Source: an uncultured Eubacterium sp.
GTDB taxonomy: Bacteria; Bacillota; Clostridia; Lachnospirales; Lachnospiraceae
Assembly (NCBI GenBank): GCA_947089855.1
Contig: CAMUML010000025.1
Coordinates: forward strand, 1 to 55,337
Direction of reading: 5' to 3'
Length of the DNA: 55,337 bases
Below are positions 16,772-24,210 of this stretch, in pieces. Position 1 is the first letter of the stretch; every line of letters starts with the position of its first letter. Under the pieces are notes generated by a model. That model was not told where the DNA came from. It worked only from the letters and a program-made list of their open reading frames with translations, and ran no database searches. The position numbers and the translations under genes are program-made.

Positions 16772-17053
16772 GCAGCAGGTATCTATTTGATACGTTTTGG
16801 CTGCCAAGGCCCCTGTAGCCCGCTGGAGGGGGGGGAGGCGCAAAGGATCTGGCGGGCCAGCAATTTTCCTGGCATGGGAAGCAGCCAATTTTGTAAATGG
16901 CCATATCCTGTATGAAGACAAAAAGCGATTGGGCGGTTTGTATGAAAATAGAATGGTTGCAGGTATCCGGCCTACACTCCGTTTCGGCCGTTGCTGAACA
17001 AACGCTGCTGGCGTTTAGCAACCCGTCGCGGGGCGATTTGCAATGGCTGGATA
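16772..17053. other. Intergenic region left of the MITE
   Basis: No gene is supported. An eight-G run occurs near 16828-16835. A bulged hairpin lies at 16990-17022 (GTTGCT...AAACGC paired with GCGTTT...AGCAAC). The GCTGGATA copy at 17046-17053 is the left target repeat of the element that follows. Confidence 0.5.
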
Positions 17054-17197
17054 GTTACTATTCACGGCCTGGGGGCCGCTCATAGTAACCATTCGGGGCG
17101 ATATTGGAAGTTTGCTTCGCAAAATCGCCCCTCACTCCTGAATCATGTTCTCACGGAATGCGCAGTTTATGCGCATTCCTGGCCCGTGAATAGTAAC
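17054..17197. mobile_element. MITE-like element with 14-bp inverted ends and 8-bp target repeats
   Basis: 144 bp bounded by a perfect 14-bp inverted repeat, GTTACTATTCACGG (17054-17067) and CCGTGAATAGTAAC (17184-17197). Directly outside, GCTGGATA occurs at 17046-17053 and again at 17198-17205, a perfect 8-bp target duplication. Inside are two strong hairpins: GGGGCGAT (17095-17102) with ATCGCCCC (17124-17131), and GGAATGCGCA (17155-17164) with TGCGCATTCC (17170-17179). It has no coding capacity and would move only with a transposase supplied elsewhere. It sits just upstream of the feo promoter. Confidence 0.8.
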
Positions 17198-17236
17198 GCT
17201 GGATACGGTTATCGCGATAAAAATATAAAAAGTATC

Positions 17237-17268
17237 TTGACAACCGCCAAATGTTAGCATATACTAAC
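17237..17268 (+). promoter_or_regulatory. feo promoter with overlapping DtxR-type operator
   Basis: TTGACA (17237-17242), 17-bp spacer, TATACT (17260-17265): a near-consensus promoter. The palindrome GTTAGCATATACTAAC (17253-17268) covers the -10 box, so a bound repressor would block RNA polymerase. A second copy of the same site in inverted orientation lies at 17844-17859. The shape fits metal-responsive DtxR/MntR-family repressors; iron control is inferred from the genes it serves. Confidence 0.75.
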
Positions 17269-17272
17269 TGAT

Positions 17273-17358
17273 ATAAGGGCAGGGGAACATTTGAGGCCTA
17301 TAAAAATCAGCATTGTGTGTTGCCAGTACTCCATCTGGAGGCCATTTTCAGCCCTTAT
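17273..17358 (+). ncRNA. Structured feo leader, candidate regulatory RNA
   Basis: The leader between promoter and feoA closes on itself through ATAAGGGC (17273-17280) and GCCCTTAT (17351-17358), an 8-bp outer stem. Inside are at least one further hairpin (CCAG...CTGG near 17321-17336) and a possible GCA...TGC-type stem near 17309-17322. This looks like a multi-branched RNA with purine-rich joints. The family is not recognised; a metal-sensing riboswitch is a possibility because of the genes downstream. Confidence 0.4.
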
Positions 17359-17387
17359 GGAAATGAAAAAGGAAAGAGGTTGGACAT

Positions 17388-17597
17388 ATGCCATTATCAA
17401 TGATCCGTGCGGGCGAGCCGGGCACGGTAAAAAAGGTCGGCGGCAGGGAAGAAACGCGCAGGTTTTTGGAAAACCTTGGGTTTGTAGCTGGATCGGACGT
17501 AACCGTGATTTCTGAAATAAACGGAAATATAATCGTAAATGTGAAAGATTCCAGGGTTGCCATAGGAAAAGATATGGCAAACAAAATATTGGTATAA
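17388..17597 (+). CDS. feoA: FeoA-family ferrous iron transport protein (first copy)
   Basis: 69-residue SH3-like FeoA domain, with the family's pattern 'G..G.V..V.G....RRFLENLGF..G..V.VIS...GNIIVNVKDSRVAIGKDMANKI' read here in full. FeoA is a small cytoplasmic partner that supports FeoB. The ATG at 17388 follows AAGAGG. It is first of three feo genes, 11 bp before the second feoA. It belongs to the subgroup with the short C-terminus ending in a hydrophobic 'KILV'. Confidence 0.92.
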   Translation: MPLSMIRAGEPGTVKKVGGREETRRFLENLGFVAGSDVTVISEINGNIIVNVKDSRVAIGKDMANKILV

Positions 17598-17608
17598 AGG
17601 AGCAGGAA

Positions 17609-17830
17609 ATGAGGACATTAAAAGAAGTAGCAGTCGGGCAAAGCGCTACCGTCACAAAGCTGGTTGGAGAAGGCCCTGTAAAAAGGCGTATTATGGATAT
17701 GGGCATTACCAAAGGCGTAACCGTCTATGTACGCAAAGTTGCCCCATTGGGGGATCCAATAGAAGTAACCGTCAGGGGGTATGAGCTGTCCCTGCGCAAA
17801 GCAGATGCAGAAATGATTGAAGTTGCTTAG
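17609..17830 (+). CDS. feoA: FeoA-family ferrous iron transport protein (second copy)
   Basis: 73 residues, a second FeoA-type SH3-like domain with 'KRRIMDMGITKGVTVYVRK' and 'PIEVTVRGYELSLRKADAEMIEV', the conserved end of standard FeoA. It differs from the first copy enough that they are not a recent duplication. AAAGGAG precedes the ATG. The two FeoA-type proteins probably have separate roles with FeoB. A gap of 159 bp, containing an operator copy, separates it from feoB. Confidence 0.93.
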   Translation: MRTLKEVAVGQSATVTKLVGEGPVKRRIMDMGITKGVTVYVRKVAPLGDPIEVTVRGYELSLRKADAEMIEVA

Positions 17831-17843
17831 TTTTTGCCTATTG

Positions 17844-17859
17844 GTTAGTATATGCTAAT
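17844..17859 (+). promoter_or_regulatory. Second DtxR-type operator, inside the feo operon
   Basis: GTTAGTATATGCTAAT is the reverse complement of the upstream site except at the last base. It lies between feoA2 and feoB, with a weak TTTGCC-17-TAATAA promoter-like pair over it (17833-17861). Separate metal control of feoB is inferred. Confidence 0.6.
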
Positions 17860-17989
17860 AAATAGTAGCAATATGAAAAAGAAATATCACAGGGCAAACA
17901 TATGATAGCTGTCACGAATTTTGAAAAGCGGGCATCCAGGACCGCACAGGAAAAGCAGAAAAACATTTAGGAAATAAAGGAGGATGGAA

Positions 17990-20143
17990 ATGGCAGTCAA
18001 AATTGCATTGGCAGGAAACCCAAACTGCGGGAAAACTACGCTATTCAATGCATTAACCGGTTCCAACCAGTTTGTCGGAAACTGGCCAGGTGTGACCGTA
18101 GAAAAGAAGGAAGGGAAGCTAAGGGGGCATAAAGATGCCATCGTTATGGATCTACCAGGCATTTATTCTTTATCCCCTTATACATTGGAAGAGGTAGTAG
18201 CCCGTAATTACCTGATCACCGAAAGGCCGGATGTCATTTTAAATATTGTGGACGGAACCAATATCGAGCGGAACCTGTATTTGTCCACACAGTTGATGGA
18301 GCTTGGTATTCCAGTCGTTATGGCAGTCAATATGATGGATATTCTGGAAAAAACAGGCGATAAAATACATATTGAAAAATTAAGCCGGAAGTTGGGATGC
18401 GAAGTGGTAGCGGTTTCTGCATTAAAAGGGGCCGGGGTTCAAAAAGCAGCAGAACGGGCGGTTGCTGCTGCACAAGGAAAAGGCAGCCAGCCGGTACACG
18501 AATTTTCCCCGCAGGCAGAACGTATTATAAAAGAAACGGCAGATATGCTAGACGATAATGTGCCGCAAGGGCAGCGGCGTTTTTTTGCCATCAAACTTTT
18601 GGAAAAAGACGATAAGATTGGGGCACAGCTAAAGGCCGTGCCGGATGTATCAAAACAGGTCCAGGCACTGGAAGATGCGTTTGACGACGATGCAGAAAGC
18701 ATTATTACAAATGAACGATATATGTATATCTCTTCAATTATCGGAGAGTGCTGTACCAAAAATAAAAGCGGCCAGAAACTGACGGTTTCGGATAAGATTG
18801 ACCGCATTGTGACAAACCGGTGGCTGGCCTTGCCGATTTTTGCAGCCGTTATGTTTTTGGTCTATTACGTTTCCGTATCGACGGTTGGCGATGTCCTGAC
18901 GGAATGGACGAATGGCACTTTGTTTGAAACATGGATCATACCAGGCGTAACTAGTGGCCTGGAGGCTATTGGCTGTGCAGGCTGGCTGACCAGCTTGGTT
19001 GCAGACGGCATTGTGGGTGGCGTTGGCGCTGTGCTTGGCTTTGTGCCTCAAATGCTGGTATTGTTTTTGTTCCTTGCATTTTTGGAAGCCTGCGGCTATA
19101 TGGCGCGTGTGGCATTTATCATGGACCGGATTTTCCGTAAATTTGGCCTCTCCGGCAAATCTTTTATCCCGATGTTGATCGGCAGCGGCTGTGGCGTGCC
19201 TGGTATTATGGCATCCCGCACGATTGAAAACGACAGGGACCGCAAGATGACGGTAATGACGACTACGTTTGTGCCATGTGGCGCAAAGCTGCCAATCATT
19301 GCCCTGATTGCAGGGGCGTTTTTTGAAAATGCAGGATGGGTTTCCTGGAGCGCATATTTTGTAGGCATCGCTGCGATCATCTGTTCAGGGGTTATATTAA
19401 AGAAAACAAAAATGTTTGCCGGGGAGCCGGCCCCATTTGTAATGGAACTGCCAGCCTACCATATGCCTACAGCCGGAAATGTGCTGCGCAGCATGTGGGA
19501 ACGCGGCTGGTCGTTTATTAAAAAAGCGGGCACAATTATTTTGTTATCCACAATTGTCCTTTGGTTTTTACAAGGGTTTGGATGGGTAGACGGGCAATTT
19601 ACTATGCTGGAAGCAGAACAGCTAGACCACAGCATCCTAGCGGCAGTCGGAGGGGTGATTGCCCCGGTATTCGCACCGCTCGGATGGGGCGACTGGAAAA
19701 TGGCGGTAGCGGCTGTAACGGGCCTAATTGCTAAGGAAAATGTAGTTGCAACATTTGGAATTTTATTCGGGTTTGCGGAAGTTGCGGAAGACGGTTCAGA
19801 AATATGGGATGTACTTGCCGCTTCTATGACAGGTGTTGCTGCATATTCGTTCCTGGTGTTTAACCTGTTGTGCGCGCCATGCTTTGCCGCAATGGGTGCG
19901 ATAAAACGTGAGATGAACAATGCAAAATGGTTCTGGTTTGCGATCGGATACCAGTGCGGCCTTGCCTATATAGTATCTTTGTGCATCTACCAGTTTGGCA
20001 CATGGGCTACAACCGGGCAGTTTGGGGCAGGTGTGGTAGCAGCGCTCCTGTTTACCGCAGCATTCCTCTATCTGCTGCTGCGGCCATATAAAGAAGGCGG
20101 CGGGCTGGGTATCCCAGTGAAAAAAACTGCAGGCGTATCATGA
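17990..20143 (+). CDS. feoB: Ferrous iron transport protein B
   Basis: About 717 residues. The N-terminal G domain has G1 GNPNCGKT (9-16), G3 DLPGIYSL and G4 NMMD, followed by a helical GDI-like spacer (about 165-265). The membrane part holds two Gate domains with their signature segments 'VPCGAKLPI' and 'LCAPCFAAM', and a core domain. It imports Fe(II) across the membrane using nucleotide hydrolysis. The start at 17990 has AGGAGG at 17978-17983 with a 6-nt spacer, while the ATG at 17984 would touch the ribosome site. A small Cys-rich protein is encoded downstream, a common FeoB companion in Firmicutes. Confidence 0.96.
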   Translation: MAVKIALAGNPNCGKTTLFNALTGSNQFVGNWPGVTVEKKEGKLRGHKDAIVMDLPGIYSLSPYTLEEVVARNYLITERPDVILNIVDGTNIERNLYLSTQLMELGIPVVMAVNMMDILEKTGDKIHIEKLSRKLGCEVVAVSALKGAGVQKAAERAVAAAQGKGSQPVHEFSPQAERIIKETADMLDDNVPQGQRRFFAIKLLEKDDKIGAQLKAVPDVSKQVQALEDAFDDDAESIITNERYMYISSIIGECCTKNKSGQKLTVSDKIDRIVTNRWLALPIFAAVMFLVYYVSVSTVGDVLTEWTNGTLFETWIIPGVTSGLEAIGCAGWLTSLVADGIVGGVGAVLGFVPQMLVLFLFLAFLEACGYMARVAFIMDRIFRKFGLSGKSFIPMLIGSGCGVPGIMASRTIENDRDRKMTVMTTTFVPCGAKLPIIALIAGAFFENAGWVSWSAYFVGIAAIICSGVILKKTKMFAGEPAPFVMELPAYHMPTAGNVLRSMWERGWSFIKKAGTIILLSTIVLWFLQGFGWVDGQFTMLEAEQLDHSILAAVGGVIAPVFAPLGWGDWKMAVAAVTGLIAKENVVATFGILFGFAEVAEDGSEIWDVLAASMTGVAAYSFLVFNLLCAPCFAAMGAIKREMNNAKWFWFAIGYQCGLAYIVSLCIYQFGTWATTGQFGAGVVAALLFTAAFLYLLLRPYKEGGGLGIPVKKTAGVS

Positions 20144-20221
20144 CCGTATCTGGGGCAGGAAATAGCGGGGCAGCCAGTATGCCCACGATACCCTAGTTTA
20201 TGCAAATAGGAGGATGATATT

Positions 20222-20353
20222 ATGGGGACAATTATAGTAGGGTCTATATTGGCAGGCACCGTATGCTTGGTTATCCGTAGTATGGTGCGGGACAAAAAAA
20301 GCGGCAGGACAGCTTGCGGCGGCGATTGCAGCCGCTGCCGGGGATGCCATTAA
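20222..20353 (+). CDS. FeoB-associated Cys-rich membrane protein
   Basis: A 43-residue protein preceded by AGGAGG (20208-20213, 8-nt spacer). One N-terminal membrane segment (TIIVGSILAGTVCLVI) is followed by a basic stretch and a C-terminal cluster CGGDCSRCRGCH with four Cys and a terminal His, able to bind a metal ion. The layout and position match the FeoB-associated Cys-rich membrane proteins that replace FeoC in Firmicutes. It ends 6 bp before a strong terminator, closing the operon. Confidence 0.85.
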   Translation: MGTIIVGSILAGTVCLVIRSMVRDKKSGRTACGGDCSRCRGCH

Positions 20354-20359
20354 AGAATG

Positions 20360-20387
20360 CGCCACTTCTTAGGAAGTGGCGTTTTTT
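20360..20387 (+). terminator. Rho-independent terminator of the feo operon
   Basis: CGCCACTTC, loop TTAG, GAAGTGGCG, then TTTTTT: a perfect 9-bp stem with a U-run. Confidence 0.9.
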
Positions 20388-20443
20388 AATGCCCCAAAAG
20401 GCGCTAAATTGGTAATAACAAACTTTACTTTACTGGCGCAGTG

Positions 20444-20459
20444 TGTTAACATATTAACA
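20444..20459 (+). promoter_or_regulatory. Rex-type operator upstream of the hydrogenase-like gene
   Basis: TGTTAA-CATA-TTAACA, a perfect palindrome with 4-nt centre, matches the core of the clostridial Rex consensus TTGTTAA-N4-TTAACAA; the right flank agrees (A), the left flank has G instead of T. Rex senses NADH/NAD+ and usually represses fermentation and hydrogenase genes. It lies 90 bp before the gene. Confidence 0.65.
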
Positions 20460-20548
20460 AACAACAGATCATTGCATGTACATACAATCAGAAACCGCCC
20501 TAAAAAAATTCGGCAATCTGACAATCAAACAGTAGGGGAGAAAATGAG

Positions 20549-22471
20549 ATGGGTATCAAAGATTTGGTTTATACAAACGAGAAATGTACAGGCTGCAATA
20601 AATGCGTGCGCGCCTGTCCGATATTGGTTTCCAATGTTGCTTTGGATGGAAAAGTCCGTGTAAACAATGATAACTGCATCGCATGCGGGGCATGTATGGA
20701 CGCCTGTAGCCATGGTGCTAGGGAATATTTGGATGATACGGAACAATTCTTTTCAGACCTGGGTGCAGGCAGGCGGATTTCCGCTATTGTCGCACCGGCG
20801 TTTCTGGCAAATTACCCGAAGGAATATAAGCGGGTGCTTGGGTACTTGAAATCAAAAGGGGTTAACCATATTTACAGCGTTTCGTTCGGGGCAGATATTA
20901 CAACCTGGGGCTATTTGAAATATATTACCGAAAATCAGTTTATTGGCGGCATCAGCCAGCCCTGCCCCGTAGTAGTCGATTTTGTAGAAAAATACATACC
21001 TAAACTAATTCCATATATGATGCCAGTACAAAGCCCGATGATGTGTATGGCAATCTATGTCAAAAAATATTTAAAAATCCAAGATGACCTTGCATTTATC
21101 GGCCCTTGCGTAGCAAAAAAGATAGAAATTACCGATGCAAACAATAAAGGCTACGTAAAATATAATGTAACATTTGCAAAGATGATGCAGTATATTGGTG
21201 CTGGCTATACAAAAAGCCCGGAATATACAGATGAGCTGGAATATGGCTATGGCTCGTTATACCCAATGCCAGGCGGGCTGAAAGAAAATGTAGAGCATTT
21301 TTTGGGGAAAGGGCAGGTTGTACGCCAGGTAGAAGGTGAGCAGGAGGCATACCGCTACTTGAGGGACTACATGCAGCGTATTGAAAAAAAGGCCGAACTG
21401 CCGTTTATGGTAGATATTTTAAATTGCCAAAAAGGCTGTATTTATGGCACAGCAACCGACCCTGAAAAAAATACCGACGATGTGATGCTGACATTGAGCA
21501 AGATGCGAAGCGTAGAAAAACAGGATATGCGCGGCGGGCTGCTGCGGAAGAAAAATAAAAGCCCGTGGGCACAGCAGATAGCGCCGAAGCAGCGCCTTGC
21601 AAACCTGATGGAAGCATTTTCACATTTGAACCTTTCGGATTTTATCCGTGTATATGACAAATCAAAAGCAGTGGAAATCAAAGAGCCGTCTGACAGCCAG
21701 CTTCGGTCGATATTTGCGGATATGGACAAGGAAACAAAAGAAAAGCAGAACATTAACTGCGGCGCTTGCGGCTACGCTTCCTGCGGCGAAATGGCCTGTG
21801 CGGTTTTCAATGGCGTCAATGTAAAAGAAAACTGTGTCCACTATATTAAAGATTTGGCAGAAAAAGAAAGCAGGAAACTAGCGGAAATTAATGAAATGCA
21901 AAAACAGCAGAGGGAAGAACGCGATGATAAAATTCATTCGATACAGAAACAATTTAATACATTAACAGATGCCGTTACCGAATTAAGCGACGCAAATGAA
22001 GCCTCCGCAAACGAAGCCAGCGACCTTGCAAGCAAAATTAGCGATATATCCAGTTTTTGCCTTAATCTGGAAAATTCCCTGGCCAGTATATTAAACTTTA
22101 TTGATATTTATAAAAATACGAGTGGGAACATTGTAAGTATAGCGAATAAAACCAACCTTCTGTCATTGAATGCGTCGATCGAATCAGCGCGTGCCGGGGA
22201 GCAAGGGCGCGGGTTTGCAGTTGTTGCCGAAGAGATCCGCAGTTTATCATCGTCAATTAAAGAACTAGTTGAAAAAGACAACCAACGGGCAGATGAAACG
22301 ATACCAAAAGTGGATGAAAGCGTCAATGCAATTAAAGAGTTGATTGAGCATATTAACCAGATGAGCGACCGCGTATCGACGATTGCCGCTAATTCAGAGG
22401 AAATCGCGGCACAGACAGCAAATGTGGAAGTGATGGCCGATGGCCTGAAGGGGGCAGTAGAATCCATCTAA
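20549..22471 (+). CDS. [FeFe]-hydrogenase-like sensor fused to a methyl-accepting signalling domain
   Basis: 640 residues, no membrane segment. Two ferredoxin-type [4Fe-4S] motifs (C13, C16, C19, C23 and C43, C46, C49, C53) lead into an H-cluster-like domain. The four bridging cysteines of hydrogenases are present as C139 (SQPCPVVV, with Pro for the proton-path Cys), C187 (GPCVAK), C293 and C297 (LNCQKGC). A third Fe-S module follows (C404, C407, C412, C429), then a coiled coil and a chemoreceptor tip (about 545-580, '[27 protein letters not shown]'-type; split here: [15 protein letters not shown] and [12 protein letters not shown]). It is most likely a cytoplasmic H2 or redox sensor talking to CheA. 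Substituted catalytic loops argue against a bulk hydrogenase. Confidence 0.85.
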   Translation: MGIKDLVYTNEKCTGCNKCVRACPILVSNVALDGKVRVNNDNCIACGACMDACSHGAREYLDDTEQFFSDLGAGRRISAIVAPAFLANYPKEYKRVLGYLKSKGVNHIYSVSFGADITTWGYLKYITENQFIGGISQPCPVVVDFVEKYIPKLIPYMMPVQSPMMCMAIYVKKYLKIQDDLAFIGPCVAKKIEITDANNKGYVKYNVTFAKMMQYIGAGYTKSPEYTDELEYGYGSLYPMPGGLKENVEHFLGKGQVVRQVEGEQEAYRYLRDYMQRIEKKAELPFMVDILNCQKGCIYGTATDPEKNTDDVMLTLSKMRSVEKQDMRGGLLRKKNKSPWAQQIAPKQRLANLMEAFSHLNLSDFIRVYDKSKAVEIKEPSDSQLRSIFADMDKETKEKQNINCGACGYASCGEMACAVFNGVNVKENCVHYIKDLAEKESRKLAEINEMQKQQREERDDKIHSIQKQFNTLTDAVTELSDANEASANEASDLASKISDISSFCLNLENSLASILNFIDIYKNTSGNIVSIANKTNLLSLNASIESARAGEQGRGFAVVAEEIRSLSSSIKELVEKDNQRADETIPKVDESVNAIKELIEHINQMSDRVSTIAANSEEIAAQTANVEVMADGLKGAVESI

Positions 22472-22586
22472 CAATATAGGATCATATGTTAAAAGTATGA
22501 AAAAATAAGGATTGTGGCAAGATTTATCAGAATAAAACTTTAAAAATCCACATATACTAGACTTCACAAAAAGTTCACAAAATTTA

Positions 22587-22628
22587 TTAGCACTCATGCT
22601 TGACGAGTGCTAATAAAAGTGCTATAAC
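22587..22628 (+). promoter_or_regulatory. CIRCE operator and sigma-A promoter of hsp20
   Basis: TTAGCACTC-N9-GAGTGCTAA (22587-22613) is a perfect CIRCE element, the binding site of HrcA. It overlaps the promoter TTGACG (22600-22605), 17-bp spacer, TATAAC (22623-22628), so HrcA would block transcription until heat stress titrates it. Confidence 0.95.
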
Positions 22629-22707
22629 ATAATTGTAGCAAAGATAGCAAGGAAAAACAAATAAAGCAAACTTATAAAATGCTGTTTTAAGAATGGAGGA
22701 ATGACAT

Positions 22708-23151
22708 ATGTTGATGCCTAGTATTTTTGGAGAAAATTTATTTGATGATTTCTTTAACGATTTTGCCCGTCCAGCAAGGTCTTTGATGAGGTATGAAACG
22801 CCATCCAGCGGCGTGATGCGCACGGATATAAAGGAAACAGACGGCGGGTATGAATTGGATATTGACCTTCCAGGATACCGGAAAGAGGATGTACAGGCGG
22901 AATTGAAAGAAGGGTACCTGACCATCAGCGCTTCGTCCAGCAAAGATAACAGTGAAAAAGATAAAGATGGCAAATATATCCGCCGCGAGCGGTATTATGG
23001 GTCATGCAGCAGAAGTTTTTATGTTGGGGAAGCAGTAACACAGGATGATATTAAAGCAAGGTTTGAGGACGGTATCTTAAAGGTTTCCGTTCCAAAGGTT
23101 GAGGCAAAGCCAGAAATCGAGCAGAGCAAATATATTGCGATTGAAGGATAA
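22708..23151 (+). CDS. hsp20: Small heat shock protein (Hsp20/alpha-crystallin)
   Basis: 147 residues. The alpha-crystallin domain covers about 35-140, with 'ELDIDLPGYRKEDVQAELKE' near its start, 'RRERYYGSCSRSFYVGEAV' in the middle and the G-x-L-like 'DGILKVSVPK'. It is an ATP-independent holdase that keeps unfolding proteins soluble. The ATG has GGAGGA upstream, and the gene is monocistronic between a CIRCE promoter and a terminator. Class I HrcA control of an hsp20 (rather than groESL or dnaK) is a clear feature here. Confidence 0.95.
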   Translation: MLMPSIFGENLFDDFFNDFARPARSLMRYETPSSGVMRTDIKETDGGYELDIDLPGYRKEDVQAELKEGYLTISASSSKDNSEKDKDGKYIRRERYYGSCSRSFYVGEAVTQDDIKARFEDGILKVSVPKVEAKPEIEQSKYIAIEG

Positions 23152-23195
23152 CCGAACCGGAAGTATCGAAAAAGCGGCTGCCGGAACCAGGCAAA

Positions 23196-23230
23196 GGGAA
23201 TGCACGTTTTAAGCGGGCATTCCCTTTTTT
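23196..23230 (+). terminator. Rho-independent terminator after hsp20
   Basis: GGGAATGC and GCATTCCC form an 8-bp perfect stem over a 13-nt loop, followed by TTTTTT. Confidence 0.88.
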
Positions 23231-23322
23231 GTGCTGCAGCGGCCTTGTGGCGGGCGCTGGTTTATGGTATGATAAAAAAGATTCATTTTGTGGTGGAAAG
23301 GGAAAACAGAATAGGGTATAAT

Positions 23323-24147
23323 ATGAATAAAATATTGTCAATTGCCGGAAGCGACTGCAGCGGCGGGGCGGGCATCCAGGCAGATTTAAAAACCATTTTG
23401 GCGCATGGGGCTTATGCAATGAGCGTGATTACTGCATTGACAGCGCAGAATACAACCGGTGTTTCCGATATTATGCAGGTTGGCCCGGATTTTATTAAGG
23501 CACAGTTAGAGGCCGTATTTACGGATATTCTGCCGGATGCGGTGAAAATTGGGATGTTGCCTGAGGAGGCTTCCATACCAGTAATTGGAGGGTATTTGAA
23601 ACATTACCATATACAGCATGTTGTAGTTGACCCGGTTATGGCGGCTACTAGCGGGGCCGGGCTGGTCAGCAGGGATACATTGCAAAGGGCTATACAGGAG
23701 CTGTTTTCTATGGCAGAGCTTTTGACGCCAAATCTAATAGAAGCTGAAGTATTGTCAGGGTTTTCCATAAACAGCCATGATGCTATGCAGCAAGCTGCAA
23801 AGGCTATTTCGCAAAAGTTTGGCTGTGCTGTGCTATGTAAGGGCGGACATTTGGAAGGGGCAGCAGATGACCTGCTTTATGACGGTGGGCAGTTTTTCTG
23901 GTTGGAGGGGGAACACATTCCAAACCCGAATACACATGGGACTGGCTGCACATTGTCTTCTGCGGTTGCGTGCAACCTTGCATCTGGCATGGGCCTTTTG
24001 GATGCCGTGCAGCGTGCAAAGGAGTATGTGGCAAGCGCTATTTTGGCTGGGCTGGACCTGGGAAATGGGCGCGGGCCCCTAAACCACGGATATTTTATAC
24101 AGGAAGGGGCATGGACAGGCGGACGGAAACGTGCAAAGGAAAATTAA
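23323..24147 (+). CDS. thiD: Hydroxymethylpyrimidine/phosphomethylpyrimidine kinase
   Basis: 274 residues from the ATG at 23323 (the longer frame starting at 23200 begins inside the hsp20 terminator). PfkB/ribokinase fold: substrate loop 'SDCSGGAGIQADLKT' (10-24), 'DPVMAATSGAGLV', and the anion-hole motif 'THGTGCTLSSAVA' near the C-terminus. It phosphorylates HMP and HMP-P for thiamine synthesis or salvage; pyridoxal kinase activity is possible in Firmicutes ThiD relatives. No TPP riboswitch is seen upstream and no other thi gene is near. The pyk gene follows 63 bp downstream. Confidence 0.9.
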   Translation: MNKILSIAGSDCSGGAGIQADLKTILAHGAYAMSVITALTAQNTTGVSDIMQVGPDFIKAQLEAVFTDILPDAVKIGMLPEEASIPVIGGYLKHYHIQHVVVDPVMAATSGAGLVSRDTLQRAIQELFSMAELLTPNLIEAEVLSGFSINSHDAMQQAAKAISQKFGCAVLCKGGHLEGAADDLLYDGGQFFWLEGEHIPNPNTHGTGCTLSSAVACNLASGMGLLDAVQRAKEYVASAILAGLDLGNGRGPLNHGYFIQEGAWTGGRKRAKEN

Positions 24148-24210
24148 ATGGAAATAAGATAAAGTATTATAATATAAACTATATTTTAAAATTAATGAAG
24201 GAGAGAAACA

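Noticed and set aside
16828-16835. Eight-G run as a phase-variation tract
   Set aside because: Intergenic and not near any promoter; no gene whose expression it could switch.
20549-22471. Calling the gene a catalytic [FeFe]-hydrogenase
   Set aside because: The first H-cluster loop is altered and the protein ends in a chemoreceptor domain; a sensor is the better call.
23231-23322. TPP riboswitch before thiD
   Set aside because: The expected conserved CTGAGA-type core is not present in the short spacer.
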